Of a DNA stretch of 64,000 nt, positions 7,398 to 15,921 are shown piece by piece. Made by a program: the position numbers and the translations under genes. Within the stretch, counting starts at the first letter, position 1. The number at the start of each line of letters is the position of its first letter. The notes beneath the pieces are model-generated. The model was given only the letters and a program-made list of their open reading frames with translations, did not search any database and had not been told where the DNA came from. Origin of the DNA: Clostridia bacterium (GTDB lineage: Bacteria; Bacillota; Clostridia; Oscillospirales; CAG-272); assembly GCA_017398595.1 (NCBI GenBank), contig JAFQFR010000034.1, positions 1 through 64,000 of the forward strand, in the 5' to 3' direction.

Positions 7398-7435
7398 AAA
7401 ATCATCAACCTATTTTTAAAGCGAGGTAAAAACAA

Positions 7436-7714
7436 ATGTATCAGGACAAGACTTTGAAGTGCAAGGACTGCGGCACGGAATTCGTGTTCACCGCAAGTGA
7501 GCAGGAGTTCTACGCAGAGAAGGGTTTCCAGAATGAGCCCCAGAGATGCAAGCCCTGCAGAGACGCAAGAAAGAATCAGGCTCGCGCTCAGAAGGAATAC
7601 TTCACTACCGTTTGCGCTAACTGCGGTAAGGAAGCTAAGGTTCCTTTCCAGCCTTCAAACGACAGACCGGTATATTGCAGCGAGTGCTTTGCTGCAATGA
7701 GAGAGGGCAAGTAA
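7436..7714 (+). CDS. Zinc-ribbon protein with two CxxC pairs
   Basis: A 92-residue basic protein with four CxxC pairs, CKDC and CKPC in the N-terminal half and CANC and CSEC in the C-terminal half. Each half would form one zinc ribbon. It belongs to a small zinc-ribbon family often annotated without function in Firmicutes; nucleic-acid binding is a guess from the basic Lys/Arg-rich linker. The ATG is preceded by a modest GAGG site. A structured segment with tRNA-like features lies in the leader, and a strong terminator follows. No clear promoter is visible directly upstream. Confidence 0.75.
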   Translation: MYQDKTLKCKDCGTEFVFTASEQEFYAEKGFQNEPQRCKPCRDARKNQARAQKEYFTTVCANCGKEAKVPFQPSNDRPVYCSECFAAMREGK

Positions 7715-7744
7715 TTCGGGTTTACTACTCCTAAGGAAAAACGT

Positions 7745-7777
7745 CCCGCCTGTGCAAACAGGCGGGATATTTTTTTG
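7745..7777 (+). terminator. Terminator of the zinc-ribbon gene
   Basis: CCCGCCTGT and ACAGGCGGG form a perfect 9-bp stem with a 4-base loop, followed by ATATTTTTTT. Confidence 0.9.
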
Positions 7778-7806
7778 CGGTTTTTGAAAAAATATTTCTA
7801 TAATTA

Positions 7807-7835
7807 TATACAAAACACTCGATTTGTGGTATACT
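7807..7835 (+). promoter_or_regulatory. Possible promoter of rlmB
   Basis: TATACT (7830-7835) is a good -10 with a weak -35 TATACA (7807-7812) 17 bases upstream. It lies between a terminator and rlmB, where a promoter is needed. Confidence 0.4.
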
Positions 7836-7878
7836 TTATCTATATAAGAATGGGCGTGTATGCCTTTATGGAGAAAAG

Positions 7879-8667
7879 ATGCAGGAAAGAGAAAATTTTA
7901 AGAGAAAACCGCTGCCGAAAAAGGCGGAGGCTGCCGAGGGCGCGGTCGTCGGCAGAAACGCATTGCGTGAGCTGTTGGCAAGCGGCAGAGATGTTGATAA
8001 GATCTTTGTACAGCGCGGCGAGCGCGAGGGATCGATCACGGTGCTTGTAGCACAGGCGCTCGAACGTAAGATCCCCGTGGTCGAGGTCGAGCGGCAGAAG
8101 CTGGATACGCTTTCGGGCGGCGGAAACCATCAGGGCGTTGTCGCAATGGCGGCGCAAAAGGAATATTCCACGATCGATGACATCCTCGCTGTCGCAGCGT
8201 CGCGCGGGGAACAACCGCTCGTTGTCATTTTGGACGGCGTCGAGGATCCGCACAATCTCGGCGCGATCATCCGCAGCGCCGATGTGTTCGGTGCACACGG
8301 CATCATCATTCCCAAGCGGCGCGCCAGCGGCGTGACTGCCACGGTGGAAAAGGCGTCGGCGGGAGCGCTCGAACATATGGCGATCGCCAAGGTGACCAAT
8401 ATCAACGACGCGATCAAAACGCTGAAAGATAAAGGACTTTGGATCTATGCTGCCGAGGTCGGCGGCGAGGACTACACCGCGGTCGATTACGGCAGCGGCG
8501 CTGTCGGCATCGTGCTTGGCAGTGAAGGCTACGGCATTTCGAGACTCGTACTGGAAAATTGCGATTTCAAGATCAGCATTCCCAATTACGGCCATGTCAA
8601 TTCGCTCAACGTGTCCTGCGCGGCTGCGGTCGTGCTGGCTGAGGTGGCAAGGAATAGACATAAATAA
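7879..8667 (+). CDS. rlmB: 23S rRNA Gm2251 2'-O-methyltransferase RlmB (TrmH/SpoU family)
   Basis: A SPOUT-class methyltransferase that adds a 2'-O-methyl group to G2251 in the peptidyl-transferase region of 23S rRNA, using S-adenosylmethionine. The 262-residue protein has the N-terminal substrate-binding domain (residues 20-95). The catalytic knot follows, with the family motifs DGVEDPHNLGAIIRSADVFG, VLGSEGYGISR and IPNYGHVNSLNVSCAAAV. The start ATG has GGAG five bases upstream. The next gene follows after 26 bases and may be co-transcribed. TrmH paralogues share the fold, but length and motifs fit RlmB best. Confidence 0.9.
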   Translation: MQERENFKRKPLPKKAEAAEGAVVGRNALRELLASGRDVDKIFVQRGEREGSITVLVAQALERKIPVVEVERQKLDTLSGGGNHQGVVAMAAQKEYSTIDDILAVAASRGEQPLVVILDGVEDPHNLGAIIRSADVFGAHGIIIPKRRASGVTATVEKASAGALEHMAIAKVTNINDAIKTLKDKGLWIYAAEVGGEDYTAVDYGSGAVGIVLGSEGYGISRLVLENCDFKISIPNYGHVNSLNVSCAAAVVLAEVARNRHK

Positions 8668-8693
8668 AGACTGCGAAGAAGGAGTTTTGGTTT

Positions 8694-11042
8694 ATGGATG
8701 AGAACAAGAATAGCGAAATGTCTGTGGACGAACTGCTGAAGAAGCTGCAGGAAAGTTTGCAGGCGGACGAGAAACAAGAGGAAAAGCCGGCGGACAGTGC
8801 GGCTGACAATACAGAAAATACGGATGCAGACGAGGATCTTGCGGCGCTCGAGGCGCTTTTGAACCCGGAAAAAGACGCGGAACCCGAGACAGTGCAGGAA
8901 GTTTCGGAACCCGAAACGGTTGAAGAGCCCGCACCGGTCGAGGAACCGGAAGAGCTGCCGACCATGGGCGAGATCAACGAGGACGACATCTTTGCTGCGT
9001 GGGGCATTGACCGTGCCGACATGGAGCAGCAGAAAAAGGCAGAGACGATCGAAGTCTCCATGCCGCGCCCGCAGACAGCTTCTGCCGATACGGCTGCGGC
9101 GCCGACCGTTACGGCAAATACGAAAATCTATTACATTACCCGCGTGGAAAAGAAGGACGAGTTTGCATTGCGCAAACAGACCGAAGCGCAAAAGGATTCG
9201 ACCGATTATGACCGCACCGACTATTCTCTGATCAAACAGGCACTCGGCATGGAGCAGCCGCTTGTGGAGGATACGGACGCGGACTATCCGATCTTTGAGG
9301 AAGTTCCGAGCAGGGACAATACGCCGAAAACCATTGATGAGCCGCACTCTGAGTTTACATACCAGAGACAAAAAGAGGACATCGTGGCGGACTATAAGCG
9401 TTTTCGCCGCAATTCGGGCATCAAGCTGATCTTTACGCTGCTGGCTGCCGTGGCACTGTTCCTGGTAGAGTGCCTGCCCGCCTTTGGCGTGACGCTGCCC
9501 GACGCACTCAATGCCGCGTATTATCCGGTCGTATTTTCGATGGCTACATTGCAGGTGATGCTGATCGCGTGTGCATTCTCCTATAAGGAGATCGCAAACG
9601 GTCTGCTCAGCCTTGTCAAGTTCAAGCTGGATTCCGGCAGCGTTTTGGCACTCCTTGCCGTGTTTACGCTGATATGCGACATCGTAAACTGTGTGTGCGG
9701 CATGACGGCACCCGTGTACAATTTCTCGGTTGCTTTCTGCGCACTGCTGCTGCGTGCCTTTGATTATCTGGATATTTCCCGTGAGACCTGCTCCTTTGAG
9801 GTGGCATCCTCCACGCAGTCGAAGAAGTATGTGGCTGTTACGGTGCCTACCGAAAAGGCATCGCGCCTGGAGGGACTCGAGGACTACACGGGCGAGGACT
9901 CCCTGGTGCTTCGCACCGAGAAATGCTCTTTCGTAGAGAATTATTTCTCCCGCACTGAAAAGCGCAGTGAGAGCGACGCGCAGATCAACAAGATCCTTGT
10001 CCCCGTTACCCTTGCGGTGGCGGTGGTCGCAGCGATCCTCAGCGTGACCAAGGGCGCGGACGTTTCCGCAGCGCTTGGCGTGTTCAACGCGGCAATCGCG
10101 GTCGGACTTCCCGTGCTGGTGCTGCTTTCCTCTTCGTATCCGCTCTATAAAGCGTGCAAGCGGCTGTACCGCCGCGAGAGTGCCATCATCGGCGAATCCT
10201 CGGTGGAAGATTATTCGGGCACCACGATGATCTGCTTCGACGACGCGGATGCGTTCCCGTCCTACGGTGTTGCGCTGGAGAACCTGCGCATCTACGGCAA
10301 GGGCGATATTGAAACGATCATTGAGCAGATGGGCGCTGTGTTCAGCAAGCTCGGCGGACCGCTCAAACATGTGTTCTCGCTGATGATCACCGATTGCCCG
10401 AAGCCCTATAAGGTCAAGATCGAGGGCGTGTACGAGGACGGTATCTGCGCGACGGTAGACGGCAAAACATTGTTCGTCGGCAACGCTGCATATATGGCGG
10501 CAAACGGTTTCACCGTTGTGGATAAGAGCGACGAGATCGGCGGCAAGCATTTCTCGACGATGTATCTTGCACAGGACGGTTCGCTCCGTGCGAAGTTCTA
10601 TATCCGCTACACGCTGGACGGCAGCTTTGAGAGCATCGTCAAAAAGCTGGCGCGCCGCGGTATTGCGTCTGTGATCCTGACCGGCGATTCCAATATCAAT
10701 GACGAGCTGCTGGCACGTTCGATCGATATGAAGAAGCTGCCCATCAAGGTGGCGAGAAGACAGGAGTTTGAAAGCCCGGTACACAGTGACCGCGCGGACA
10801 GCGGCATTGTTGCCCGCAGCGGCGTGGGCGACCTTGTCAGCGCGATCACCATGTGCGACCGCCTTGCGAGCGTGATCGGTACCATGCGTGCAGTACGCAT
10901 CGCATCGGCTGTGATCTGCGCATTCTTGATGATCGCGGCTTGCGTGCTCGGCATGTACAGCTCGGTTTCGTCGCTGTATGTTCTGCTCTATCATCTGTTC
11001 TGGCTGCTTCCCGCATGGCTGGTAGCAAAAATAAACTTATAA
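8694..11042 (+). CDS. Degenerate P-type-ATPase-like membrane protein
   Basis: A 782-residue protein. The first 240 residues are acidic, Glu/Pro-rich and probably disordered. The rest has the layout of a P1-type ATPase: four helices (about 245-360), an A-domain-like segment with TGED at 399-402, two helices (about 440-490), a P/N-domain-like region and two C-terminal helices. Key catalytic residues are lost. DKTGT is replaced by DDADA (Asp516 kept), the transport CPx motif by GLPV, and the GDGxND hinge is missing, while LTGDSN (662-667) is kept. Ion pumping is therefore unlikely and a regulatory or structural role is inferred. The ATG follows AAGGAG. Confidence 0.65.
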   Translation: MDENKNSEMSVDELLKKLQESLQADEKQEEKPADSAADNTENTDADEDLAALEALLNPEKDAEPETVQEVSEPETVEEPAPVEEPEELPTMGEINEDDIFAAWGIDRADMEQQKKAETIEVSMPRPQTASADTAAAPTVTANTKIYYITRVEKKDEFALRKQTEAQKDSTDYDRTDYSLIKQALGMEQPLVEDTDADYPIFEEVPSRDNTPKTIDEPHSEFTYQRQKEDIVADYKRFRRNSGIKLIFTLLAAVALFLVECLPAFGVTLPDALNAAYYPVVFSMATLQVMLIACAFSYKEIANGLLSLVKFKLDSGSVLALLAVFTLICDIVNCVCGMTAPVYNFSVAFCALLLRAFDYLDISRETCSFEVASSTQSKKYVAVTVPTEKASRLEGLEDYTGEDSLVLRTEKCSFVENYFSRTEKRSESDAQINKILVPVTLAVAVVAAILSVTKGADVSAALGVFNAAIAVGLPVLVLLSSSYPLYKACKRLYRRESAIIGESSVEDYSGTTMICFDDADAFPSYGVALENLRIYGKGDIETIIEQMGAVFSKLGGPLKHVFSLMITDCPKPYKVKIEGVYEDGICATVDGKTLFVGNAAYMAANGFTVVDKSDEIGGKHFSTMYLAQDGSLRAKFYIRYTLDGSFESIVKKLARRGIASVILTGDSNINDELLARSIDMKKLPIKVARRQEFESPVHSDRADSGIVARSGVGDLVSAITMCDRLASVIGTMRAVRIASAVICAFLMIAACVLGMYSSVSSLYVLLYHLFWLLPAWLVAKINL

Positions 11043-11052
11043 AATTAAAGTA

Positions 11053-11077
11053 AGGCTGCCGCGCCGCGGCAGCCTTT
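11053..11077 (+). terminator. Hairpin between the membrane protein and radical SAM genes
   Basis: AGGCTGCCGC and GCGGCAGCCT form a perfect 10-bp stem (11053-11062, 11066-11075) followed by only a short T run. It may be a partial terminator or mark an mRNA boundary 20 bases before the next start codon. Confidence 0.5.
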
Positions 11078-11097
11078 GCAACTGTTTGTGAGGTCAA

Positions 11098-12933
11098 ATG
11101 AATTCTACAATACTCAAAAGTGTGCTCAAGCCCGGTCGTTACAGCGGCGGGGAATATGGGCAGATCGTAAAAGATAAAAAAGGTATCGACTGCCGATTTG
11201 CATTCTGCTTTCCCGATACATACGAGATCGGCATGTCCAATATGGGTATGCGCGTGCTCTACGGCGCGCTGAATGCCGAGCCCGACATTTGGTGCGAGCG
11301 TGTGTTCGCGCCGTGGACGGATATGCAGGAAAAAATGCGCGAGCATCACCTGCCGCTGACCACCTTGGAGAGCCACGATCCCGTGAAAGATTTTGATTTT
11401 CTCGGCTTTACGCTGCAATATGAGCTCTGCTATACCACGGTGCTCAGCGTGCTGCAGCTTTCGGGAATGCCGCTGCGTGCGGCGGATCGCGGTGAGGACT
11501 GCCCGATCGTGATCGGCGGCGGTCACTGCGCATTCAATCCCGAACCCGTTGCCGAGTTTTTCGATCTGTTCTCTATCGGAGAGGGCGAAGAAGCGCTTCC
11601 CGAGCTGTGCAGACTGTATATCGACATGAAAAAGGCGGGAGACTATACCAAGGAGAAATTCCTGCATGCCGCGGCAAAGCTCGAGGGCTTCTATGTGCCC
11701 TCGCTCTACAGTGTGGACTACAATGCCGACGGTACCATCGCTTCTTTCACGCCGAAATATGACGATATTCCCGTAAAGATCCGCAAGCGTATCGTTAAAG
11801 ATCTCAACAAGGCGTACTATCCCACCAAGACTTATATGCCCTACATCGAAACGGTGCAGGATAAGATGACGCTCGAAGTCTACCGCGGATGCATCCGCGG
11901 CTGCCGCTTCTGCCAGGCGGGCATGGTCTGCCGTCCCGTGCGTGAAAAGACCGTCGACAAGCTGTATGACGATGCAAAATGCATGTATGAGCATTCGGGT
12001 TATGACGAAATGACGCTCTCCTCGCTTTCGATCAGCGACTATTCGCACATCGACGAACTGACCGATAAGTTCGCGGCGTGGGCGACCGAAAACCACATCA
12101 GCCTGTCGCTGCCCTCGCTGCGACTCGACAGCTTCACGCGCGAGCTGATGGATAAAGTATCCACCGTGCGCACAGGCAGCCTTACCTTTGCGCCCGAGGC
12201 GGGTACACAGCGCCTGCGCGATGCGATCAATAAGAACGTCTGCGAGCAAGACCTGCTGCGCGCCGTGAATGTCGCGTATGACGTCGGCAAGACCTCGGTT
12301 AAGCTCTACTTTATGAACGGACTGCCCACCGAGACCGACGAGGACATCGAGGGCATCGCCCTGCTTGCCAAGCGCGTCATCGAGGCGTTCTATGAGAACC
12401 CCAATCACAACAAGCAGCGCCGTCCGTCCGTCACGGTCAGCGTTTCCTGCTTCGTGCCGAAGCCCTTTACCCCTTTCCAGTGGGAGAAGCAGAACACCTT
12501 TGACGAGCTGATGCGCAAGCAGGACTTCCTTAAGAGCAAGATCACTGACCGCAAGATCGTCTACAACTATCACGATGCGACGGTTTCCTTCCTCGAGGCA
12601 GTGTTTGCCCGCGGCGACCGCCGCCTTTCGGGGGCGCTGGCGCTTGCCGCCGAAAAGGGCATGCAGTTTGATGCATGGAGCGAGTGCTTTGACTTTGAAA
12701 AGTGGATGGAAGTGTTCAAGGAAGCGGGTATCGACCCGCACTTCTATGCAACGCGCGGCTTCGGTCTCGATGAGATCCTGCCGTGGGATATGATCGACAT
12801 CGGCGTAACGAAAGAATTCCTGCTCCGCGAGCGCGAAAAGGCGTATGCGGGCATCCCGTCGACGAACTGCCGCGAAAAGTGCAATGGCTGCGGCGCAAAT
12901 AAGCTCGGAGGTGAACGCACATGCTGCCCGTAA
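11098..12933 (+). CDS. B12-binding-type radical SAM protein (TIGR03960 family)
   Basis: A 611-residue radical S-adenosylmethionine protein. An N-terminal B12-binding-like region (residues 10-180) precedes the radical SAM barrel. The cluster motif CIRGCRFC (near residue 265) supplies the three Cys ligands of the 4Fe-4S centre. The C-terminus has a Cys-rich tail (CREKCNGCGANK and a final CC) that may hold another metal site. The family occurs across Clostridia together with the next gene. The pair is thought to modify RNA or protein, but the substrate is not established. The last 13 bases overlap the next gene, so translation is coupled. Confidence 0.87.
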   Translation: MNSTILKSVLKPGRYSGGEYGQIVKDKKGIDCRFAFCFPDTYEIGMSNMGMRVLYGALNAEPDIWCERVFAPWTDMQEKMREHHLPLTTLESHDPVKDFDFLGFTLQYELCYTTVLSVLQLSGMPLRAADRGEDCPIVIGGGHCAFNPEPVAEFFDLFSIGEGEEALPELCRLYIDMKKAGDYTKEKFLHAAAKLEGFYVPSLYSVDYNADGTIASFTPKYDDIPVKIRKRIVKDLNKAYYPTKTYMPYIETVQDKMTLEVYRGCIRGCRFCQAGMVCRPVREKTVDKLYDDAKCMYEHSGYDEMTLSSLSISDYSHIDELTDKFAAWATENHISLSLPSLRLDSFTRELMDKVSTVRTGSLTFAPEAGTQRLRDAINKNVCEQDLLRAVNVAYDVGKTSVKLYFMNGLPTETDEDIEGIALLAKRVIEAFYENPNHNKQRRPSVTVSVSCFVPKPFTPFQWEKQNTFDELMRKQDFLKSKITDRKIVYNYHDATVSFLEAVFARGDRRLSGALALAAEKGMQFDAWSECFDFEKWMEVFKEAGIDPHFYATRGFGLDEILPWDMIDIGVTKEFLLREREKAYAGIPSTNCREKCNGCGANKLGGERTCCP

Positions 12934-13625
12934 GAGATAAAGTACCGCACGTCGCTGTGCGCATCCGCTTTGAAAAGACGGGCGCACTGCAGTATATTTC
13001 GCATCTGGATCTGCACCGCACGTTCTCGCGCCTGCTGGTGCGCAAGGGCATTCCCGTGTGGTATTCCGAGGGATTTACGCCCCATCCGAGACTCGTGTTT
13101 GCCACGCCGCTGTCCGTCGGCGCCGAGAGCCTTTGCGAATACATGGATGTGTTCGTGATCGGCTCTGCCGAAACGGTAGATAAGGACGTGCTCCGCTGGA
13201 AGCTGACCGAGACCGACATTGACGGGCTGAAAGTGACGGACGTTTACTTCCCCGAGACGAAGTTTTCGACGATTACGGATTCGGATTACACCATCCGCAT
13301 CCGCACGGCGGGCGCGGATGCGGCGCTTGCCGAGCGCTGTGAGGCGGCACTGCGCGCGACGCCCCTCGTTGTGTGCAAGCGCACCAAGAGCGGCGAAAAA
13401 GACGTGGATATTGCGCCGCAGATCAAGGCTGTGGCTGTCACGTTTGACGGTGAGTGCCTTGTGCTCCGCGCGCGTCTGTGTGCCGACAGCATGAATTTCT
13501 TAAACCCCGAGTATCTTGTAAAGATTCTGAAAGAGAAGTGCGCGATCCTTTCCGGCGATCCGACCGCAGAGGAGTATTCGATCCTGCGCACCGCCGTGCT
13601 CTGCGGCGAAAAGGACTTTCGATAA
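12921..13625 (+). CDS. Radical SAM-associated DUF2344 protein (TIGR03936 family)
   Basis: A 234-residue partner of the preceding radical SAM enzyme. The hallmark N-terminal segments are present: RIRFEKTGALQYISHLDL, then GIPVWYSEGFTPHPRLVFATPL. In many Clostridia the two proteins are encoded side by side or fused, which supports a shared reaction. The function is not known. The ATG has GGAGGTG upstream and lies inside the end of the previous gene. The stop overlaps an ATG leading to the CapA-like gene, where a later start is preferred. Confidence 0.87.
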   Translation: MLPVRDKVPHVAVRIRFEKTGALQYISHLDLHRTFSRLLVRKGIPVWYSEGFTPHPRLVFATPLSVGAESLCEYMDVFVIGSAETVDKDVLRWKLTETDIDGLKVTDVYFPETKFSTITDSDYTIRIRTAGADAALAERCEAALRATPLVVCKRTKSGEKDVDIAPQIKAVAVTFDGECLVLRARLCADSMNFLNPEYLVKILKEKCAILSGDPTAEEYSILRTAVLCGEKDFR

Positions 13626-13645
13626 TGCACAAAAAGGAGAGCACC

Positions 13646-14866
13646 ATGCGTAAACTGATCCTGCTTTGCGTCCTTGCACTCGCTCTGACAGCATGCGCTG
13701 ATGTGCCCGAGGAGACAACGGCGGTCACGCCGTCTGTCACTACGACCGAGCCGTCTGTCACTGTCCGTTTTGCGCCCGAGACGATGCAGCCGCCTGTGAT
13801 TGAGGAGCCCACGCTCTACAGCTTTTCCTTTATCGCGGCGGGCGACAACATGGCGTACTACGGCAATGTACGCGACGCTGCAAGCAATGCCAAAGGTACC
13901 GATAAAAAGTATGATTTCACCCCCTCCTATACCACGATCAAGCCGATCGTGGAGCAGTATGACCTTGCTTTTATCAACCAGGAAGTGCTGATGTGCGGCG
14001 CGGGGTACGACCTTTCCTACTATCCGCGCTTCAATGTTCCGCAGGAGCTGGGAGATGCGGTCGTGGATGCGGGCTTTGACATCATCGGCATGGCAAACAA
14101 CCACATGCTCGATAAGGGCGAGAGCGGTCTGCTTGCTACGCTGGACTATTGGGAAAAACAACCTGTCACCCTGACGGGCGCATATCGCAATCGCGAGGAC
14201 TTCGAGAACATCACGGTGATCAAGCAAAACGGCATCACCATTGCGCTGCTTTCGTTTACGTATGCCACAAACGGCATTTCATTGCCCCAAAACAGCGAGG
14301 TCTACATTCCGTATATTGACAATGACCTGGTTGCAAGGAAGGTTGCCGAGGCAGAAGCCTTAGCCGATATTACGATCGTTTCGATCCACTGGGGCACGGA
14401 GTTTTCTTTCAAAGTAAACAGTCAGCAGACCGAGGTCGCCGCGATCATCTGCGAAAACGGCGGCGATGTCATCCTCGGACACCATCCGCATGTGATCCAG
14501 CCGATCGAATGGATCGAAAGCGGCGAGAACAAGACGCTCTGCGTCTACTCGCTCGGCAACTTTATGGCGGAGATGGAGAAAGACAGCAAGATCCTCGGCG
14601 GCATGATTTCCTTTGATGTGGAAAAACTCGGTGAGGACGGCAAAGCCGAGGTCAAAAACGTGCTCTTTACCCCGACCGTGTTTGACTACACCAAGAGCTT
14701 TTACAACAACCACATCTATCTTCTCGAAAATTACACCGCCGAGCAGGCAAAGGCGCACGGCATGTCCTATTACGGCAACTCCACCACGCTTGCACGGCTG
14801 AAAAAGTATGTAACGGATACAATATCCGCAGAGTTTTTGCCCGATTTTCTGAAAACCACGGAGTAA
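13646..14866 (+). CDS. CapA-family lipoprotein, metallophosphoesterase fold
   Basis: A 406-residue secreted lipoprotein of the CapA/PgsA type. Members are linked to capsule or poly-gamma-glutamate synthesis, though many clostridial ones have no known substrate. The signal peptide ends in LTAC (Cys17), followed by a Thr/Pro-rich linker to about residue 55. The calcineurin-like domain carries GDNM, NNHML, HWGTEF, GHHPHVIQP and SLGNF in the usual order. No capB/capC-type synthase genes are near, so a role in poly-glutamate synthesis is doubtful. The ATG at 13646 is chosen over one at 13625 because AAGGAG lies nine bases upstream and the signal peptide then starts correctly. Confidence 0.85.
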   Translation: MRKLILLCVLALALTACADVPEETTAVTPSVTTTEPSVTVRFAPETMQPPVIEEPTLYSFSFIAAGDNMAYYGNVRDAASNAKGTDKKYDFTPSYTTIKPIVEQYDLAFINQEVLMCGAGYDLSYYPRFNVPQELGDAVVDAGFDIIGMANNHMLDKGESGLLATLDYWEKQPVTLTGAYRNREDFENITVIKQNGITIALLSFTYATNGISLPQNSEVYIPYIDNDLVARKVAEAEALADITIVSIHWGTEFSFKVNSQQTEVAAIICENGGDVILGHHPHVIQPIEWIESGENKTLCVYSLGNFMAEMEKDSKILGGMISFDVEKLGEDGKAEVKNVLFTPTVFDYTKSFYNNHIYLLENYTAEQAKAHGMSYYGNSTTLARLKKYVTDTISAEFLPDFLKTTE

Positions 14867-14869
14867 CCT

Positions 14870-15694
14870 ATGATCCCATTGACCGAAGAGGAGTTCGATC
14901 GAATCATCGTCGAGCTTCTCGAAACCAAACCCGTAAAATATGATGCGCTCTGCGCCGCAGCCGAAAAGCTGCTGACAAAGCCGCTGCGCCGTAAGTGCGC
15001 CGAGGTGCCCGCGCTCGGCAGCGTGTGTACCTACGAGGATCTTCTGTCCGAGACGTACATACGGCTGATCAAATGCGCGATCCCGAGCTTCTTTTTGCGC
15101 ACCGAGACTGTCAACCGCGACCGCGAGGGCTTCTGCCGCTGGGTGTACACCGTGGCGGCGAATATCTGCCGCGACAAGATCCGTTTTTCGGTCTCGCATG
15201 CGGCGGTACCGCTCGAAAATGACGACGATGAGGACAGCATTCCTCTGCAGATCGCCGATCCGTCGGCGGAGAAGCCGTTTGCCGCATCGGAGGACATCGA
15301 AACGCTGCGCAGTGCGTTTGCCATCGTGCTCGGGTCGGATATGCAGATCTATAAAGTGATCACCTGGGTGGCGCAGGCGGTGATGATCCTTTCCGAGGGG
15401 GTCAGCAAGATCGAGTCCAACGATCTGCTTATCCGGCGGTATGAAAGCATGACGCTCGACCGTATGTGGGAGGAGATCCGCCGCGCTTCTGCGGCGCTGC
15501 CTTGGCTGCGCGTGGGCAAAGAAGATGATCTGCGCGTGCGAAAAATGCTGGATGCACCGTTTAAAGAGAATGTAAGGTACGGAGACATGCGGTATAGTGA
15601 CTTCTACATGAAAAAAGGCGCGAAAGCGTCTATCAGCGACTGGGTCAACCGTATCAACGCTGTGATTAGGAGAAATGACGCATGGAACATGTAA
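14870..15694 (+). CDS. Divergent sigma-70-like protein
   Basis: A 274-residue protein. Its segment at about residues 55-110 (DLLSETYIRLIK, then GFCRWVYTVAANICRDKIRF) resembles sigma region 2, the part that binds core polymerase and the -10 element. The C-terminal half (about 150-274) does not show a convincing region 4 helix-turn-helix, although SISDWVNRINAVIRR near the end could be helical. It overlaps by 13 bases a small protein with an anti-sigma zinc motif, which supports a sigma-factor role. Targets are unknown. The ATG follows GGAG three bases after the capA-like gene. Confidence 0.55.
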   Translation: MIPLTEEEFDRIIVELLETKPVKYDALCAAAEKLLTKPLRRKCAEVPALGSVCTYEDLLSETYIRLIKCAIPSFFLRTETVNRDREGFCRWVYTVAANICRDKIRFSVSHAAVPLENDDDEDSIPLQIADPSAEKPFAASEDIETLRSAFAIVLGSDMQIYKVITWVAQAVMILSEGVSKIESNDLLIRRYESMTLDRMWEEIRRASAALPWLRVGKEDDLRVRKMLDAPFKENVRYGDMRYSDFYMKKGAKASISDWVNRINAVIRRNDAWNM

Positions 15695-15921
15695 GTGTAG
15701 AAAAGATCATAGAATTTGTATCGCTGGATCGCCTATCCGAGAGCGACCTTGCGATGACGCGCGAGGTCAACACGCATTTGTGTGACTGCGCGGATTGCCG
15801 CCGCCGTGTGCGCGCCGCGCAGGCATTGTACGATGCACTGCTTACCGAGTGCAAAACGCGCGAGAGCGCCAGACAGCGCCTTGGCAGCGAGCTTGGCGAA
15901 ACACTGGAGCGCGGCATATGA
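15682..15921 (+). CDS. Small zinc-binding anti-sigma-like protein
   Basis: A 79-residue protein whose centre holds HLCDCADC. This matches the HxxxCxxC signature of zinc-binding anti-sigma (ZAS) domains. It has no membrane helix, so it would be a soluble anti-sigma factor. It starts inside the end of the sigma-like gene and its stop overlaps the start of the HAD phosphatase gene (ATGA), so all three are likely co-translated. Binding to the upstream protein is inferred from the motif and gene order. Confidence 0.6.
   Translation: MEHVSVEKIIEFVSLDRLSESDLAMTREVNTHLCDCADCRRRVRAAQALYDALLTECKTRESARQRLGSELGETLERGI

Noticed and set aside
8586-12987. Two long minus-strand frames opposite the pseudo-ATPase and radical SAM genes
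   Set aside because: They are rich in His and Arg, as expected for the complement of GC-biased codons, and have no recognisable domains.
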